A DNA stretch of 64,000 nucleotides, from NCBI GenBank assembly GCA_905221435.1, contig CAJNDD010000003.1, positions 53,145 to 117,144 on the forward strand, written 5' to 3'. Position numbers and translations under genes: made by a program. Each line of letters begins with the position of its first letter. Position 1 is the stretch's first letter. The notes under the pieces were generated by a model that saw only the letters and a list, made by a program, of their open reading frames with translations, ran no database searches and was not told where the DNA came from. The DNA is from a bacterium. GTDB lineage: Bacteria; Bacillota; Bacilli; Lactobacillales; Streptococcaceae. Positions 54,161 through 64,000 of this stretch are shown one piece after another.

Positions 54161-55495
54161 TTATTGGACGTTGCTTGTCAAGTTAGACAAGAGACGTTCA
54201 AATGAATATTCATAGGTTTGGATGTCCCCAGCACCCATAAAGACGTAAACAGCATTGTCATGGTCTAAGAGTGGAGAAACATTTTCAACAGTGATAACCT
54301 GGTGTTTCTTGTTAATTTTATTGGCTAAGTCTTCTACTTTGACATCACCATGGTCCACTTCACGAGCTGATCCATAGATTTGCGCTAGATAGACGGCGTC
54401 TGCTTGATTCAATGCATGGGCAAATTCGTCCAACAAGGCAATGGTTCTTGTAAAGGTATGCGGTTGGAAGATTGCCACGATTTCCTTGCTTGGGTATTTT
54501 TGACGAGCCGCATCCAAGGTTGCAATGATTTCTGTTGGATGGTGGGCAAAGTCATCAATGATCACTGTATCATTGACAATTTTTTCAGTGAAACGACGCT
54601 TAACACCTGCAAAAGTTTTTAAGTGTTCACGGACCAAGTTCAAATCAAATCCAGCTGTGTAAAGAAGACCAATAACAGCTGTCGCATTCATGATATTGTG
54701 ACGACCAAAGGTTGGAATGTGGAATTGACCCAATTCTTGTCCACGGAAGTGAACGGTGAATGTCGAACCAGTCGTAGAACGAAGGAGATCGCTAGCTACA
54801 AAGTCATTGCCCTCAGCTTCAAAACCATAGTAATAGATTGGAGCATTGGCTGTGATCTTACGCAACTCAGGATCTTCACCGTATACAAACAAACCTTTAC
54901 TAATTTGTTTGGCATAGTCGTTAAAGGCATTGAAAACATCCTCTAGACTTGTAAAGTAGTCTGGATGGTCAAAGTCAATGTTGGTGATGATAGAGTATTC
55001 TGGGTGGTAAGGCATGAAATGACGCTCATATTCGTCTGATTCAAAGACAAAATATTTGGCATTAGCTGAACCACGACCTGTCCCGTCACCAATCAAGAAG
55101 CTGGTGTCTGTGATGTGAGACAAGACGTGTGACAGCATACCTGTTGTTGAAGTTTTTCCATGAGCTCCTGCCACTCCCATGCTGACAAAGCCACGCATAA
55201 AGCTACCTAGGAATTCGTGGTAACGTTTGTAGCTTATACCATTTTGATCTGCATAGGCGATTTCAACGTTGTTATCTGGACGGAAGGCATTTCCAGCGAT
55301 AATCTCCACATCACCTTGCAGGTTCTTTTCATCAAAAGGAAGAATCGCAATCCCTGCCTGTTCTAGTCCACGTTGAGTAAAGTAGTATTTTTCAACGTCT
55401 GAACCTTGAACCTTGTGTCCCATTTGGTGCAACATCAAGGCTAGGGCACTCATACCTGATCCCTTGATTCCAATAAAATGATATGTTTTTGACAT
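54161..55495 (-). CDS. murC: UDP-N-acetylmuramate-L-alanine ligase
   Basis: 444 residues, three-domain Mur ligase: UDP-binding start [16 protein letters not shown] loop [11 protein letters not shown] (~110-120), central [21 protein letters not shown] and C-terminal ligand domain. Adds the first stem amino acid to UDP-MurNAc in the cytoplasm. Close spacing with the GNAT pair suggests one transcript. Confidence 0.98.
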   Translation of the reverse strand: MSKTYHFIGIKGSGMSALALMLHQMGHKVQGSDVEKYYFTQRGLEQAGIAILPFDEKNLQGDVEIIAGNAFRPDNNVEIAYADQNGISYKRYHEFLGSFMRGFVSMGVAGAHGKTSTTGMLSHVLSHITDTSFLIGDGTGRGSANAKYFVFESDEYERHFMPYHPEYSIITNIDFDHPDYFTSLEDVFNAFNDYAKQISKGLFVYGEDPELRKITANAPIYYYGFEAEGNDFVASDLLRSTTGSTFTVHFRGQELGQFHIPTFGRHNIMNATAVIGLLYTAGFDLNLVREHLKTFAGVKRRFTEKIVNDTVIIDDFAHHPTEIIATLDAARQKYPSKEIVAIFQPHTFTRTIALLDEFAHALNQADAVYLAQIYGSAREVDHGDVKVEDLANKINKKHQVITVENVSPLLDHDNAVYVFMGAGDIQTYEYSFERLLSNLTSNVQ

Positions 55496-55506
55496 GCTTT
55501 TCTCCC

Positions 55507-56118
55507 CTACTCAGTAATTCTTGTCAGATTCAACTCTTGGGCAACCTGACGTTCCTGTTCTGTTTGCTTATTCTTTTTATTATAGATTTGACTCTTCTTT
55601 AGAAAATCATAGTTGTTCTTTTTATTTTTTCCCGTTTGAGTTTTCGGAGTTGGATTCGCCACTTGGCCAACCTCCTCAGCTAAAATATAGTGAGACTGGC
55701 TCAAGTTTTTGCTAAATTTGGCAAACTCACCTGGATTTTCCTTTTGAAATGGTGCTGTTGGTTGGTTTCCTTGACGAACAAGTGTTGAACCATTGTGTCG
55801 TCTGGTATGGCTAACATCCTGAGTCAAATATTTAGCTGAACGTTTCTTCTTCAAGTCCGCACGCGCCTCTTCTCGAGCCAATTCAGCATACGTTTTTTCA
55901 ACTTTTTTAGGTTCTGGGCTCGGCTTTGACTCCTTTTTAACCACTGGAGAAACTACTGTTTCTTCCTCATTGATAGGAGACCATTCCAAATAGTTCTTAT
56001 CGCGGTAATCACCTTTGATATTGCTAATAAAGTCTGACTCATCGTACAAGTCCATGACTGGCATTTTGGTCAGCATGATCTCATCATCTGACACCAATGG
56101 AAATCGATCTTGTTTCAT
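55507..56118 (-). CDS. Hypothetical basic, low-complexity protein (203 aa)
   Basis: Hydrophilic protein rich in K, E, Q, N without membrane segment; short ordered N-terminus ([20 protein letters not shown]) and predicted helices around [22 protein letters not shown]. Conserved in place between murC and the SNF2 gene in mitis-group genomes; function unknown. AAGGAAA precedes ATG 56118. Confidence 0.75.
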   Translation of the reverse strand: MKQDRFPLVSDDEIMLTKMPVMDLYDESDFISNIKGDYRDKNYLEWSPINEEETVVSPVVKKESKPSPEPKKVEKTYAELAREEARADLKKKRSAKYLTQDVSHTRRHNGSTLVRQGNQPTAPFQKENPGEFAKFSKNLSQSHYILAEEVGQVANPTPKTQTGKNKKNNYDFLKKSQIYNKKNKQTEQERQVAQELNLTRITE

Positions 56119-56165
56119 TTTGTATTTCCTTTCAACACTTCATTATAGCGTATTGTATTGATTTT

Positions 56166-59100
56166 TCAAGTGCTGGCTTCAGAAATTCCCAAAATTTCAC
56201 GAATTTCTGCCAGACTGAGACTCGCACGCGACTCTGTACCATCTAAAACTTGGGAAACCAAATGTTTCTTTTGTTCTTGAAGTTCTTGGATCTTTTCTTC
56301 AATGGTCCCCTTGGTAATCAAACGATAGACCTCGACCATCTGCTCCTGCCCCATGCGGTGGGCTCGTCCGATAGCCTGGGCTTCGACAGCGGGATTCCAC
56401 CAGAGGTCAACCAAAATAACCGTATCAGCTCCCGTTAGATTAAGACCGACACCTCCTGCCTTCAGAGAGATGAGAAAGGCGTCTCTTTCTCCCTGATTAA
56501 AGGCCTTGGTCATCTCTTGTCTGTCTTGAGCAGGAGTTGAGCCTGTGATTTTGAAAGAAGTCAAGCCCAAGTCTGGGAGTTCTTTCTCGATTTTTTCCAA
56601 CATTCCTTTGAACTGGGAGAAAATCAAGACCCGATGCCCACCATCAGCCACTTGTAGCAATAAATCTCGGAGACTATCGAGTTTACCACTGGCTCCTTGG
56701 TAATCGTCCATGAAGAGTGCTGGCGTATCGCAGATTTGGCGCAATCGCATGAGGCCAGATAAGATTTCTACCCGACTTCTCTGGAATTCTTGATCTGTCA
56801 CTTGCGCTAGGCGTTCTCGCATCTGTTGCAACTGGGCGAGATAGATAGCCTTCTGTTGGTCTTCCAGTTCATTTTTATAGACGACTTCGATCAGGTCAGG
56901 TAGTTCTGTTAGGACTTCTTCTTTCTTACGCCTCATGACGAAAGGCTTGATAAACTGCGCGACTCGGTCAGCCGGTAATTTCATAAACTCCTTTTTACTT
57001 GGCAAGAGCCCTGGAAGCACAATTTGGAAGATAGACCACAACTCTCCTAAATGATTTTCGATGGGCGTACCTGACAAAGCAAAGACTGCCGGTACCACAA
57101 ACTGGCGCAAACTCTGAGCAATCTTGGTTTGGGCATTTTTCATGACCTGGGCTTCATCTAAGAAGAGAAAATCAAAAGCCATCTCTTGATAAAGCTCGCT
57201 GTCTTGACGAAAGGTGGCATAGCTAGTCACATAGATTTGGTGATTTTCAGAAAGAATTGCTTCTCGATTCGCTTTTAAACCATGAACGACAGCCAAATCC
57301 AACTGTGGGGCAAATTTTCTAAATTCATCTGCCCAGTTGTAGATTAAACCTGACGGCGCTAAAATCAAGACCCGACTATCTTCTGTCACCTGACTCGTCA
57401 AAAAAGCAATAGTTTGCAGTGTTTTCCCCAATCCCATATCATCTGCCAGAATGCCACCAAAACCATAGTGATGAAGCATCTGGAGCCAACGGACTCCCTT
57501 TTCCTGATAGTCTCTCAAGCTCGCCTGCACCCGTATATCTCCCAAAGGAAAGTCCTCTGGATGGGTCAAATCATGAGCTAAATGCTGAAATTCCTCTGAG
57601 AAGGAGATCCTGTCTCGACCTTCAAAAAGCTGAGAAAGGCTATAAGCCAGAGATTTTCGCGCTTGAAAAGAACCATCTTTTAGCTCAACTCCCAGTTCCT
57701 GCAAATTTTGACGAATCTGCTTGGTTTCCTCATCAAAAAAGTACACTTGGTCAGAAAAACTGATATAGAAATCCTGATTGCTGGTCAGGGCTTTAAGAGC
57801 TTGATCAATCTCTTCTTGGGCAACCCCTTGGAAATCAAACTGAATCTCCAACAGTCCTCCCTTGGACTCAATCTGAACCTGAGGAGCTTGGACACTGTAG
57901 AGCTGATTCATCTCATCAGACAAGAAAACCTGACCCAATTTCTCAAAAGCTGGAATCGTATGGTAAAAGAAAGAATAAACTGCCTCTGGCTTCAAAGCCT
58001 GTCTCCAAGACTGAAAATCAGCCTCAAAACCAGCTCCTAAACAGACTTGAAATAGCTGGTTTTCCAAGACGGCATCACTTGAAAAAGGTAATTGTTCCAG
58101 CTGTTGACGACTAGTCACCTTAACATCTCCATAGTCAAACTGGATATCCAAGCGGATGCGGCCGTCATCCTCCCTATCAAAGTAAAAGATTGGTGAAAAG
58201 GATCTGATTTGCAAGCGCTCAGGAGCAGAAACTGTGCCCAGCTGTCCAAACAAAGGCAAACAGGCGGCCAGACGGTCACGATCACTGTTATCAAACTGGA
58301 GGCATTTTTTCCCTCTTTCCTCACGAGGGAGCTCCTTGAGTTCCTTTAGTAGGCTGATTTGTTTAGGGTTTAAGAGATAAAGATTCCCCTTATGAAAGAG
58401 AACCGCTCCCCCATAAAATACGTTGACTCGCTCACTTTCAGAAATCTCCATCTCAAAATAATCAGGATACTCCTGCACAGAAAAAGAGAACAGTTTCGCA
58501 TCGGGATCTAAATCATGAAAGAGAAGATTCTCATAACTAGTAATCTGGTGGTCAAAATGAAAATCTTCCAAGTTCATCAATAACCCCACCCCCTGCTCAA
58601 AAAAGGTCAGAGGAAAAAAGAGGTGACGACCTTGATTCGGGAAAAAGAGTTCCTGACTGAGCCCCTCCTCAATCAAGCCCCGTAAAAAAGTAAGAACTTC
58701 TTGACTCGATTCGTCAAAAACCTCCCAAGACAAGTCATTTTCATAGTGTTTCCCGATCATGTAAGATTTGCTTTGGGCCAAGACCTTCAAAAAGAGTGGA
58801 ATATCACGGATGACGTAATATTTTTGACTCTCAAGCAAACCGATTCGAAGAGTCCAAAGGAGGCGATTGGTTCCAGCTTCTACCTGGCCTTGAGACGACA
58901 AAGTGTAGATTTTCTCTCTCTTCTGAGGTTGGATCCGCTCCAAAAAACTACCGCCAAAACTAACCTTGGTTTCGACCTCTTCTTGCTCTTCATGTCCTTT
59001 TTCTAAGGCTCGTAAAATCACCTGGCCTTCTTCATCATTCTTCAGATAATGCTCGAGCGCTGCTAGGTGAACACAGTAACCTCTTTTTTGGAAAAAATCG

Positions 59101-59261
59101 CAAGCACAAAAAACCAGATCATCCTCTAAACTGTAGCGCAAGTCTTCTCCCGCCACACGAGTATAGAGGCGATTCCCTTTTTCTTTGATAATCTCAATGT
59201 TGCCTGTTTCATAGAGTGTAATCCCCTCCATGCGCAACTTTCCCGGAATCAATTTAGCCAT
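56166..59261 (-). CDS. SNF2-family helicase-like ATPase with SWIM zinc finger
   Basis: 1031 residues: SWIM finger CACDFFQKRGYCVHL (~52-66), bacterial SNF2-associated region (~100-560), then SF2 motor with motif I DDMGLGKTLQT (~620), motif II DEAQVMKN, motif III ALSGTPIENH, V/VI GVGLNLTGADTVI and QAIGRAHRMGQ. Such proteins move on dsDNA or remodel RNA polymerase; role in streptococci unknown. Confidence 0.92.
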   Translation of the reverse strand: MAKLIPGKLRMEGITLYETGNIEIIKEKGNRLYTRVAGEDLRYSLEDDLVFCACDFFQKRGYCVHLAALEHYLKNDEEGQVILRALEKGHEEQEEVETKVSFGGSFLERIQPQKREKIYTLSSQGQVEAGTNRLLWTLRIGLLESQKYYVIRDIPLFLKVLAQSKSYMIGKHYENDLSWEVFDESSQEVLTFLRGLIEEGLSQELFFPNQGRHLFFPLTFFEQGVGLLMNLEDFHFDHQITSYENLLFHDLDPDAKLFSFSVQEYPDYFEMEISESERVNVFYGGAVLFHKGNLYLLNPKQISLLKELKELPREERGKKCLQFDNSDRDRLAACLPLFGQLGTVSAPERLQIRSFSPIFYFDREDDGRIRLDIQFDYGDVKVTSRQQLEQLPFSSDAVLENQLFQVCLGAGFEADFQSWRQALKPEAVYSFFYHTIPAFEKLGQVFLSDEMNQLYSVQAPQVQIESKGGLLEIQFDFQGVAQEEIDQALKALTSNQDFYISFSDQVYFFDEETKQIRQNLQELGVELKDGSFQARKSLAYSLSQLFEGRDRISFSEEFQHLAHDLTHPEDFPLGDIRVQASLRDYQEKGVRWLQMLHHYGFGGILADDMGLGKTLQTIAFLTSQVTEDSRVLILAPSGLIYNWADEFRKFAPQLDLAVVHGLKANREAILSENHQIYVTSYATFRQDSELYQEMAFDFLFLDEAQVMKNAQTKIAQSLRQFVVPAVFALSGTPIENHLGELWSIFQIVLPGLLPSKKEFMKLPADRVAQFIKPFVMRRKKEEVLTELPDLIEVVYKNELEDQQKAIYLAQLQQMRERLAQVTDQEFQRSRVEILSGLMRLRQICDTPALFMDDYQGASGKLDSLRDLLLQVADGGHRVLIFSQFKGMLEKIEKELPDLGLTSFKITGSTPAQDRQEMTKAFNQGERDAFLISLKAGGVGLNLTGADTVILVDLWWNPAVEAQAIGRAHRMGQEQMVEVYRLITKGTIEEKIQELQEQKKHLVSQVLDGTESRASLSLAEIREILGISEAST

Positions 59262-59307
59262 AGTTACCCCTTTATCTTATCTTTTCATTATACCACATTT
59301 TCCCCTA

Positions 59308-59347
59308 CAAAAATAGCCTTCTAGGAAGACTTTTCTCCTAGAAGGCT
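59308..59347 (-). terminator. Terminator of the aminotransferase-cystathionine synthase operon
   Basis: 12-bp perfect stem (AGCCTTCTAGGA / TCCTAGAAGGCT) with a T5 run on the minus strand. Confidence 0.85.
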
Positions 59348-59353
59348 CGATTC

Positions 59354-60520
59354 TTAAAGTGTAGAAAAAGTGGTCACGATGCGTTGGCTAACTTCTTCCA
59401 GTACTGACTTCGGCATAGCTACATTGAGGCGGGCATGAAGAGTTCCCTCCTTTCCAAAGTCCAAACCTCGATTCAAGATAACCTTGGCTTCATTCTTCAA
59501 AAGCTCTTGCAAGTGGTCATCCGTTAGGTCATAGGCTGAAAAATCAAGCCAAATCAAGTAGGTACCTTGCGGTTTCATGACCTTAATCTTGGTTTCGTTG
59601 CCCAAAACATCCACTACATAGTTAATGTGGTCCTCGATGACTTCCTTTAACTCTCCTAACCAGTCCTTGCCATAACGGTAGGCAGCTTCTGTCGCCAAAT
59701 ACCCCAAGCCTGAGATCTCATGCTGGTTATTGGCCAACTGGCGTTTTTGGAAAGCAACACGAAGCTTTGGATTTTCAATAACTGCATAGGAATTCTTGGT
59801 CCCAGCAATATTAAAGGTTTTAGTGGCACTGCTCAAGATAAGGGCAAAGTTTTTAAAGTCTGAATCAATGGTATTAAAAGACTGGTGTTTGTGACCAAAG
59901 AGGGCCAAATCTTGGTGAATCTCATCTGAAACCAACAAAACACCATGTTTTTGGCAGAGATGCCCAATCTTTTCTAACACTTCCTTTTCCCAAACACGTC
60001 CACCAGGATTGTGGGGATTGCAGAGAATATAAAGCCTCACATCCTCTTCCACCAATTCCTTCTCTAACTGGTCAAAGTCAATCTCAAACAGCCCATCCTT
60101 TTCCACCAAAGAATTGGTAATCAATCTGCGATTGTTCAGTTTGACACTGCGGGCAAAAGGTGGATAGACCGGTGTGTTAATCAGAACAGCCTCTCCTTCT
60201 TTTGTAAAGGCTTGAATAGCTGTTGAAATAGCTGGTACCACTCCCTCTATAAAGACGAGGGCATCCTTGTCAAAGTGATAGCCGTGTTGTGTAGCTTCCC
60301 AGTCCTGAACCGACTCAATCAAATCATCACTAGCATAAGTATAGCCATAGACCAACTGATCTGCGTAGGCTTGTACAGCTTGTCGAACCTCAGGAAAAAC
60401 CACAAAGTCCATATCTGCTATCCAGGCTGGTAGAACTTCTCGGTCAGCTTCTGCTTCTTTCCATTTATAGGTATGGTGCCCAAAACGATTGGGCAGGCTT
60501 GTAAAATCATATTTTCCCAT
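59354..60520 (-). CDS. MalY/PatB-type PLP aminotransferase, probable cystathionine beta-lyase
   Basis: 388 residues, fold type I: LPAWIADMDFVVFPEV start, CNPHNPGGRVW, catalytic Lys in SSATKTFNIAGTKNSY. PatB/MalY proteins act as C-S lyases on cystathionine or cysteine conjugates. Start ATG 60520 (MGKYDF) after AAGGATAAG; upstream in-frame residues overlap the preceding gene. Directly follows a cystathionine synthase gene (7-base gap), fitting Cys-to-Met conversion. Confidence 0.88.
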   Translation of the reverse strand: MGKYDFTSLPNRFGHHTYKWKEAEADREVLPAWIADMDFVVFPEVRQAVQAYADQLVYGYTYASDDLIESVQDWEATQHGYHFDKDALVFIEGVVPAISTAIQAFTKEGEAVLINTPVYPPFARSVKLNNRRLITNSLVEKDGLFEIDFDQLEKELVEEDVRLYILCNPHNPGGRVWEKEVLEKIGHLCQKHGVLLVSDEIHQDLALFGHKHQSFNTIDSDFKNFALILSSATKTFNIAGTKNSYAVIENPKLRVAFQKRQLANNQHEISGLGYLATEAAYRYGKDWLGELKEVIEDHINYVVDVLGNETKIKVMKPQGTYLIWLDFSAYDLTDDHLQELLKNEAKVILNRGLDFGKEGTLHARLNVAMPKSVLEEVSQRIVTTFSTL

Positions 60521-60527
60521 ATCTATC

Positions 60528-61622
60528 TTATCCTTCCAAAGCTTGGCGCAAGTCCGCAATCAAATCTCTAGCATCTTCAATCCCAATTGACAAGCGCAAG
60601 AGGTCATCTGTTAAGCCATAGGAATGGCGCACTTCTGCTGGAATATCCGCATGGGTTTGAGTTGTCGGATAGGTGATCAGACTCTCTACCCCACCCAAAC
60701 TTTCCGCAAATGAAAAGACCTTGAGGCTATTTAAAATATGAGGAATACGTTTTTCATCCACTACTTTAAAGGAAATCATACCCCCACGTCCAGTATAGAG
60801 CACTTCCTTGACAGCAGGTGAATCCTTCAAAAAAGCAACCACTTCTTGGGCATTGGCTGTAGAACGCTCCATACGAAGAGGCAGAGTTTTAAGACCACGA
60901 ATCAACTGATAACTATCAAACGGCGACAAGACAGCACCTGTCGTATTAAGATTGTAGAACAGTTGTTCATATAGTTCTAAACTATTAGTCACAACTACCC
61001 CAGCCAAGACATCATTGTGCCCTGCTAGATACTTGGTAGCCGAATGAAGGACAATATCTGCACCATCTTCGATCGGTCGTTGGTAAATTGGGCTGTAGAA
61101 GGTATTGTCCACCACTACCTTGGCACCCTTGGCATGAGCTAGTTTTGCAAGTTTTGCAATATCAAATTCCAACATCAACGGATTGGTTGGCGTTTCAATA
61201 TAGAGAACATCCACATCTCTCTCTAACTCAGCAACCAGCTCTTCTTCTGTATTGGCATAGGTAAAATGGAACCGGCCTTCTTGCTCGACTTGGTTGAACC
61301 AACGGAAAGAACCACCATAAAGATCTCGCACTGCCAAGACTTTGCTTCCTACTGGAAAGACACTAAAGGCCAGTACAATCGCAGCCATACCTGAGCTCGT
61401 TGCTAGGGCATAGTCTGCCGATTCGATCGCAGCCAAGACCTCCTCCGCCTTACTGCGAGTTGGGTTTTTAGTACGGGTATAGTCAAATCCAGTAGACTGG
61501 CCAAACTCTGGATGCTGATAAGTTGTTGAAAAATGAAGCGGAGTTACTAAGGCACCTGTTGCCTTATCTGACTTGATTCCCGCCTGGGCCAAAATTGTGT
61601 TGATGTGTAGTTCTTTACTCAT
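60528..61622 (-). CDS. metB: Cystathionine gamma-synthase-family PLP enzyme
   Basis: 364 residues, Cys/Met metabolism family: DYTRTKNPTRSKAEEVLAA, PLP Lys in HSATKYLAGHNDVLAG (~195), TDDLLRLSIGIEDARDLI end. Joins an activated homoserine with Cys, or acts as a gamma-lyase; the family subclass is not certain. Operon with the PatB-like lyase. Confidence 0.88.
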   Translation of the reverse strand: MSKELHINTILAQAGIKSDKATGALVTPLHFSTTYQHPEFGQSTGFDYTRTKNPTRSKAEEVLAAIESADYALATSSGMAAIVLAFSVFPVGSKVLAVRDLYGGSFRWFNQVEQEGRFHFTYANTEEELVAELERDVDVLYIETPTNPLMLEFDIAKLAKLAHAKGAKVVVDNTFYSPIYQRPIEDGADIVLHSATKYLAGHNDVLAGVVVTNSLELYEQLFYNLNTTGAVLSPFDSYQLIRGLKTLPLRMERSTANAQEVVAFLKDSPAVKEVLYTGRGGMISFKVVDEKRIPHILNSLKVFSFAESLGGVESLITYPTTQTHADIPAEVRHSYGLTDDLLRLSIGIEDARDLIADLRQALEG

Positions 61623-61715
61623 ACAATACCTCCAAATCTATAGTAACTATTGTACCACTTATTTTCACTAACTCATTTTCTTGTTTTCAAGAGCTAGCTA
61701 TAGTTTCAAACTATA

Positions 61716-61751
61716 CAAAAAACGATAGTTCCTTTAGAAACTATCGTTTTT
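61716..61751. terminator. Terminator of aliB
   Basis: 12-bp stem (AAAACGATAGTT / AACTATCGTTTT) with T-runs on both strands. Confidence 0.8.
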
Positions 61752-61768
61752 CCTGTTGAATAGACTGG

Positions 61769-63727
61769 TTATTTAACGTGTTTTGCCAGTTCTTCTTGGG
61801 CTTTTTTATTGGATTCTTCTTTTTCTTTCAGCCATTTTTCTTTAGCTTTTTCATACTCATCAGTCGTTACAATCTTATCTTGCAACTTGAGGTACTTGTA
61901 TGATTCGACACCCTTATTTCCGGCTTGTGAGAATGGCGCTGAGAATGGAACTATCTTTCTCAAGCTAGGTGTTCCACCCTTAGAAACGTTTGGAATTGCA
62001 AGGGCGCTATCAACGAGCCAAGCTTGAACTTCAGCATATTTTTCATAACGTTTTGCTGGATCTTGCTCCTTGTTCGCTTCTTCCAACATTTGAGTGTAGG
62101 TATCAAGTCCAACTGCCTTGGCCTTGTCATTGACTTCACCTGGTTCTAGACCAAGGTTTTGCAACATACCACCGTTATTGACATTTAAGATATCAAGATA
62201 GCTTGATGGATCCAAGTAGTCCGCACTCCAACCACCATTGTAAAGGTCAAAATCCTTCTGGGCTGCTGTCTGAGCTAAATAACCAGAGCTATCATAATCC
62301 TCTGTTGACAGTTGTTGGATATCGATAACCACGTTCTCAGTTCCAAGAACAGATTCGATGGATTGCTTCATTGAGCTAATTTCTTGAATTTCTGTCTTAT
62401 TGGTCATTTCTACAGTCTTATCCAAGTGAATCGGGAACTGAACACCTTTGGCTTCTAGTTCTTTCTTAGCTTCCGCAAACTTAGCTTTAGCCTTGTCAGG
62501 ATTGTAGTATGGGTCTTGCGCATCCGCAAAGTTGATTCCTTGCCATTCTTGGCCATAGTTAACCATCTTTTCTGAAACAACATCACCAAAGTCTTTTCCG
62601 TTGATGCTTACAAATGTAGGAGGTACAACCAGGTTACGAATAATCTTCGTTGCTCCGTCTTCCCCTTGAGATTGTGCCCCATAGGCCGTACGGTTATAGG
62701 CAAAATTGATAGCTTGGCGGAAGTTTTTATTCAGAACTGCTTCTTGGGTAGATTTCTTTTCGATGTCAGTCGTTTTAGAAGTGAAATTATAAGATTTTCT
62801 ATCCAGGTTAAAGTTCAAGTAGAAAGAAGTGGCATCTTGCATGCTGTAGATGATATTGTCTTTATTCTTCTCTTTAATCCCTTCAAAGCTTGAGCTATTT
62901 GGATAGAGACGTGCGTAGCTGTATACTCCTTCTGTAAAGTTACGTGCTAAGGCATCTTGGTCACTTCCATCATAGTAGGTCAATTTCACATCGTCCACAA
63001 AGACATTTTTAGCATCCCAGTAATTCGGATTTTTCTTGTATTCGATAACAGATTTTGAAACAAAGGATTTCATCAAGAAAGGTCCACTGTACAAAATACT
63101 AGAAGGATCCACCTTACCAAAGTCATCTCCTTTTGATTTCAAGAAATCAGCATTAACAGGGAAGAGAATAGTGGACGTAGTTTTAGAATTCCAATAAGGT
63201 TCTGGTCGAGTCAAAGTATACTGAACTGTTTGGTCGTCAATCGCCTTGACACCGACAGTTGAAAAGTCTGTTGTTTTACCGTTGATATAGTCATCCAAAC
63301 CTGCTACAGAGTCTTGAACCAGGTACAAGGCTTCGGATTTTTTGTCAGCAGCATATTTCAAACCTGTCACAAAGTCTTGGGCCGTTACAGGGGCGTATTC
63401 TTCACCCTCATAAGTATACCATTTTGCATCCTTACGCAATTTGTAAGTATAGGTCAAACCGTCCTGAGAAACAGTCCAATCCTCTGCCAATGATGGAACA
63501 TAGTTACCGTATTGGTCATTTTCCATCAAACCATCAACCAAATTGGTAATAATATCGTTGGTTGTTGCACGGTTTTCTGCAAGATAGTTCAAACTAGATG
63601 GATCGCTCGAATAAACATAGTTATATGTTTTAGAAGAACTACTTGAGTTTCCACATGCGCTCAGTAAGATACCTGCGCTTAACACGACACTTGCCAGTGT
63701 CAGATACTTGGCCTTAGACTTTTTCAT
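61769..63727 (-). CDS. aliB: Oligopeptide-binding lipoprotein, AliB/AmiA type
   Basis: 652 residues: lipoprotein signal with lipobox LLSAC (Cys ~25), then an SBP family 5 (OppA-like) fold (YVYSSDPSSLNYLAENRATTNDI ... DFDLYNGGWSADYLDP). No permease or ATPase genes are adjacent, as for the pneumococcal Ali proteins that work with the Ami permease. AGGAGG precedes ATG 63727. Imports peptides and may sense peptides from other bacteria. Confidence 0.93.
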   Translation of the reverse strand: MKKSKAKYLTLASVVLSAGILLSACGNSSSSSKTYNYVYSSDPSSLNYLAENRATTNDIITNLVDGLMENDQYGNYVPSLAEDWTVSQDGLTYTYKLRKDAKWYTYEGEEYAPVTAQDFVTGLKYAADKKSEALYLVQDSVAGLDDYINGKTTDFSTVGVKAIDDQTVQYTLTRPEPYWNSKTTSTILFPVNADFLKSKGDDFGKVDPSSILYSGPFLMKSFVSKSVIEYKKNPNYWDAKNVFVDDVKLTYYDGSDQDALARNFTEGVYSYARLYPNSSSFEGIKEKNKDNIIYSMQDATSFYLNFNLDRKSYNFTSKTTDIEKKSTQEAVLNKNFRQAINFAYNRTAYGAQSQGEDGATKIIRNLVVPPTFVSINGKDFGDVVSEKMVNYGQEWQGINFADAQDPYYNPDKAKAKFAEAKKELEAKGVQFPIHLDKTVEMTNKTEIQEISSMKQSIESVLGTENVVIDIQQLSTEDYDSSGYLAQTAAQKDFDLYNGGWSADYLDPSSYLDILNVNNGGMLQNLGLEPGEVNDKAKAVGLDTYTQMLEEANKEQDPAKRYEKYAEVQAWLVDSALAIPNVSKGGTPSLRKIVPFSAPFSQAGNKGVESYKYLKLQDKIVTTDEYEKAKEKWLKEKEESNKKAQEELAKHVK

Positions 63728-63759
63728 TTTCAGAACCTCCTGTTTTTAATATTTGACTT

Positions 63760-63788
63760 ATTATACAACTTAAGTTTTATTTAGTCAA
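63760..63788 (-). promoter_or_regulatory. Promoter of aliB
   Basis: TTGACT, a 17-base spacer and TATAAT on the minus strand, 32 bases ahead of the start codon. Confidence 0.8.
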
Positions 63789-63869
63789 TAGTTTTTTAAA
63801 TAAAAATTTAAAAAACATATTTTCACTCTATTAATTTTAGAAAAAATACTCCTTTTTTGATAAAAACAG

Positions 63870-64000
63870 AATCATAACCACCCGTCTAACGGGTGGTTTG
63901 CACCAGGGCTATAAGCCCAAATCACCAGCCAGCGCCTAAAGACGCTGGCTTTCACTTTGTTCAAGCCTCATTGCTCTTGACTCGTCACAAACCTCTCAAA
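63870..64000 (-). mobile_element. Candidate end of an IS200/IS605-type element
   Basis: Three hairpins in a row (ACCACCCGT / ACGGGTGGT, GGGCTATAAGCCC, AGCCAGCG / CGCTGGCT) follow the pattern of the right end of IS605-type elements in lactic acid bacteria, where the reRNA/omega-RNA scaffold of TnpB lies. Any tnpB would be to the right, outside the window. Assignment is from memory of the pattern. Confidence 0.4.

Overview
The window looks like a chromosome segment of a mitis-group Streptococcus (S. mitis / S. oralis / S. pneumoniae relatives). The basis is low-GC Firmicute coding style, strong AGGAGG ribosome sites, and familiar gene blocks: rplS-crcB-crcB-chorismate mutase-flavodoxin-pde2; pyrR-pyrB-carA-carB-nth; hk09/rr09-msrAB-etrx-ccdA; greA-mltG-GNAT-GNAT-murC-SNF2-aminotransferase-cystathionine synthase-aliB. 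No rRNA operon or CRISPR array was seen; one tRNA gene (Arg, anticodon CCU) is present.

Layout. 1-1100: chromosomal flank with a cut membrane-protein gene, a 220-aa multi-spanning membrane protein (DUF443-like) and a 34-aa lipopeptide-like ORF overlapping it. 1116-10164: a compact (~9 kb) integrative and mobilizable element inserted at the 3' end of tRNA-Arg(CCU). It carries a 900-aa LPXTG surface-exclusion (SEC10/PgrA) protein, an XRE regulator, three unknown proteins, an FtsK/TcpA-type coupling ATPase, a Rep_trans/MobT relaxase, a DUF771 excisionase-like protein and a tyrosine integrase, plus a two-copy ~150-bp repeat and a hairpin cluster where an oriT would be expected. 10225-19060: housekeeping genes (rplS, two FluC/CrcB channels, chorismate mutase, flavodoxin, Pde2, GH25 lysozyme, DUF368/PopT, YbaK, phosphatase, lysS). 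19065-23630: amino-acid ABC importer, a 1-kb gene-less stretch and the Mn transporter mntH. 23786-30110: pyrimidine operon under a PyrR attenuator, with an unusual structured spacer between carA and carB. 30130-37600: nth, DUF177, an immunity-like protein, an ABC-F protein with an attenuator-like leader, glucokinase, PabBC fusion, a small kinase. 37657-43950: two-component system and the extracytoplasmic methionine-sulfoxide repair set. 43987-44522: 241-bp tandem repeats. 44591-50815: NAD salvage (pncB-nadE), a small HTH/membrane-protein operon, HAD, GNAT and an amino-acid permease. 50893-63727: greA, mltG, murC, SNF2 helicase, sulfur amino-acid enzymes and the AliB oligopeptide-binding lipoprotein. 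The right edge (63870-64000) resembles the end of an IS200/IS605-type element.

The most notable points are: the small element pairing a mobilization module with a surface-exclusion protein; an integrase whose predicted C-terminus changes between integrated and excised states because its frame runs through the att core; a terminator plus three-codon mini-ORF ahead of the ABC-F gene; and several structured or repetitive non-coding stretches (carA-carB spacer, 241-bp repeats, 5.2-5.5 kb repeats). Functions are read from sequence motifs and family knowledge; no database search was run.
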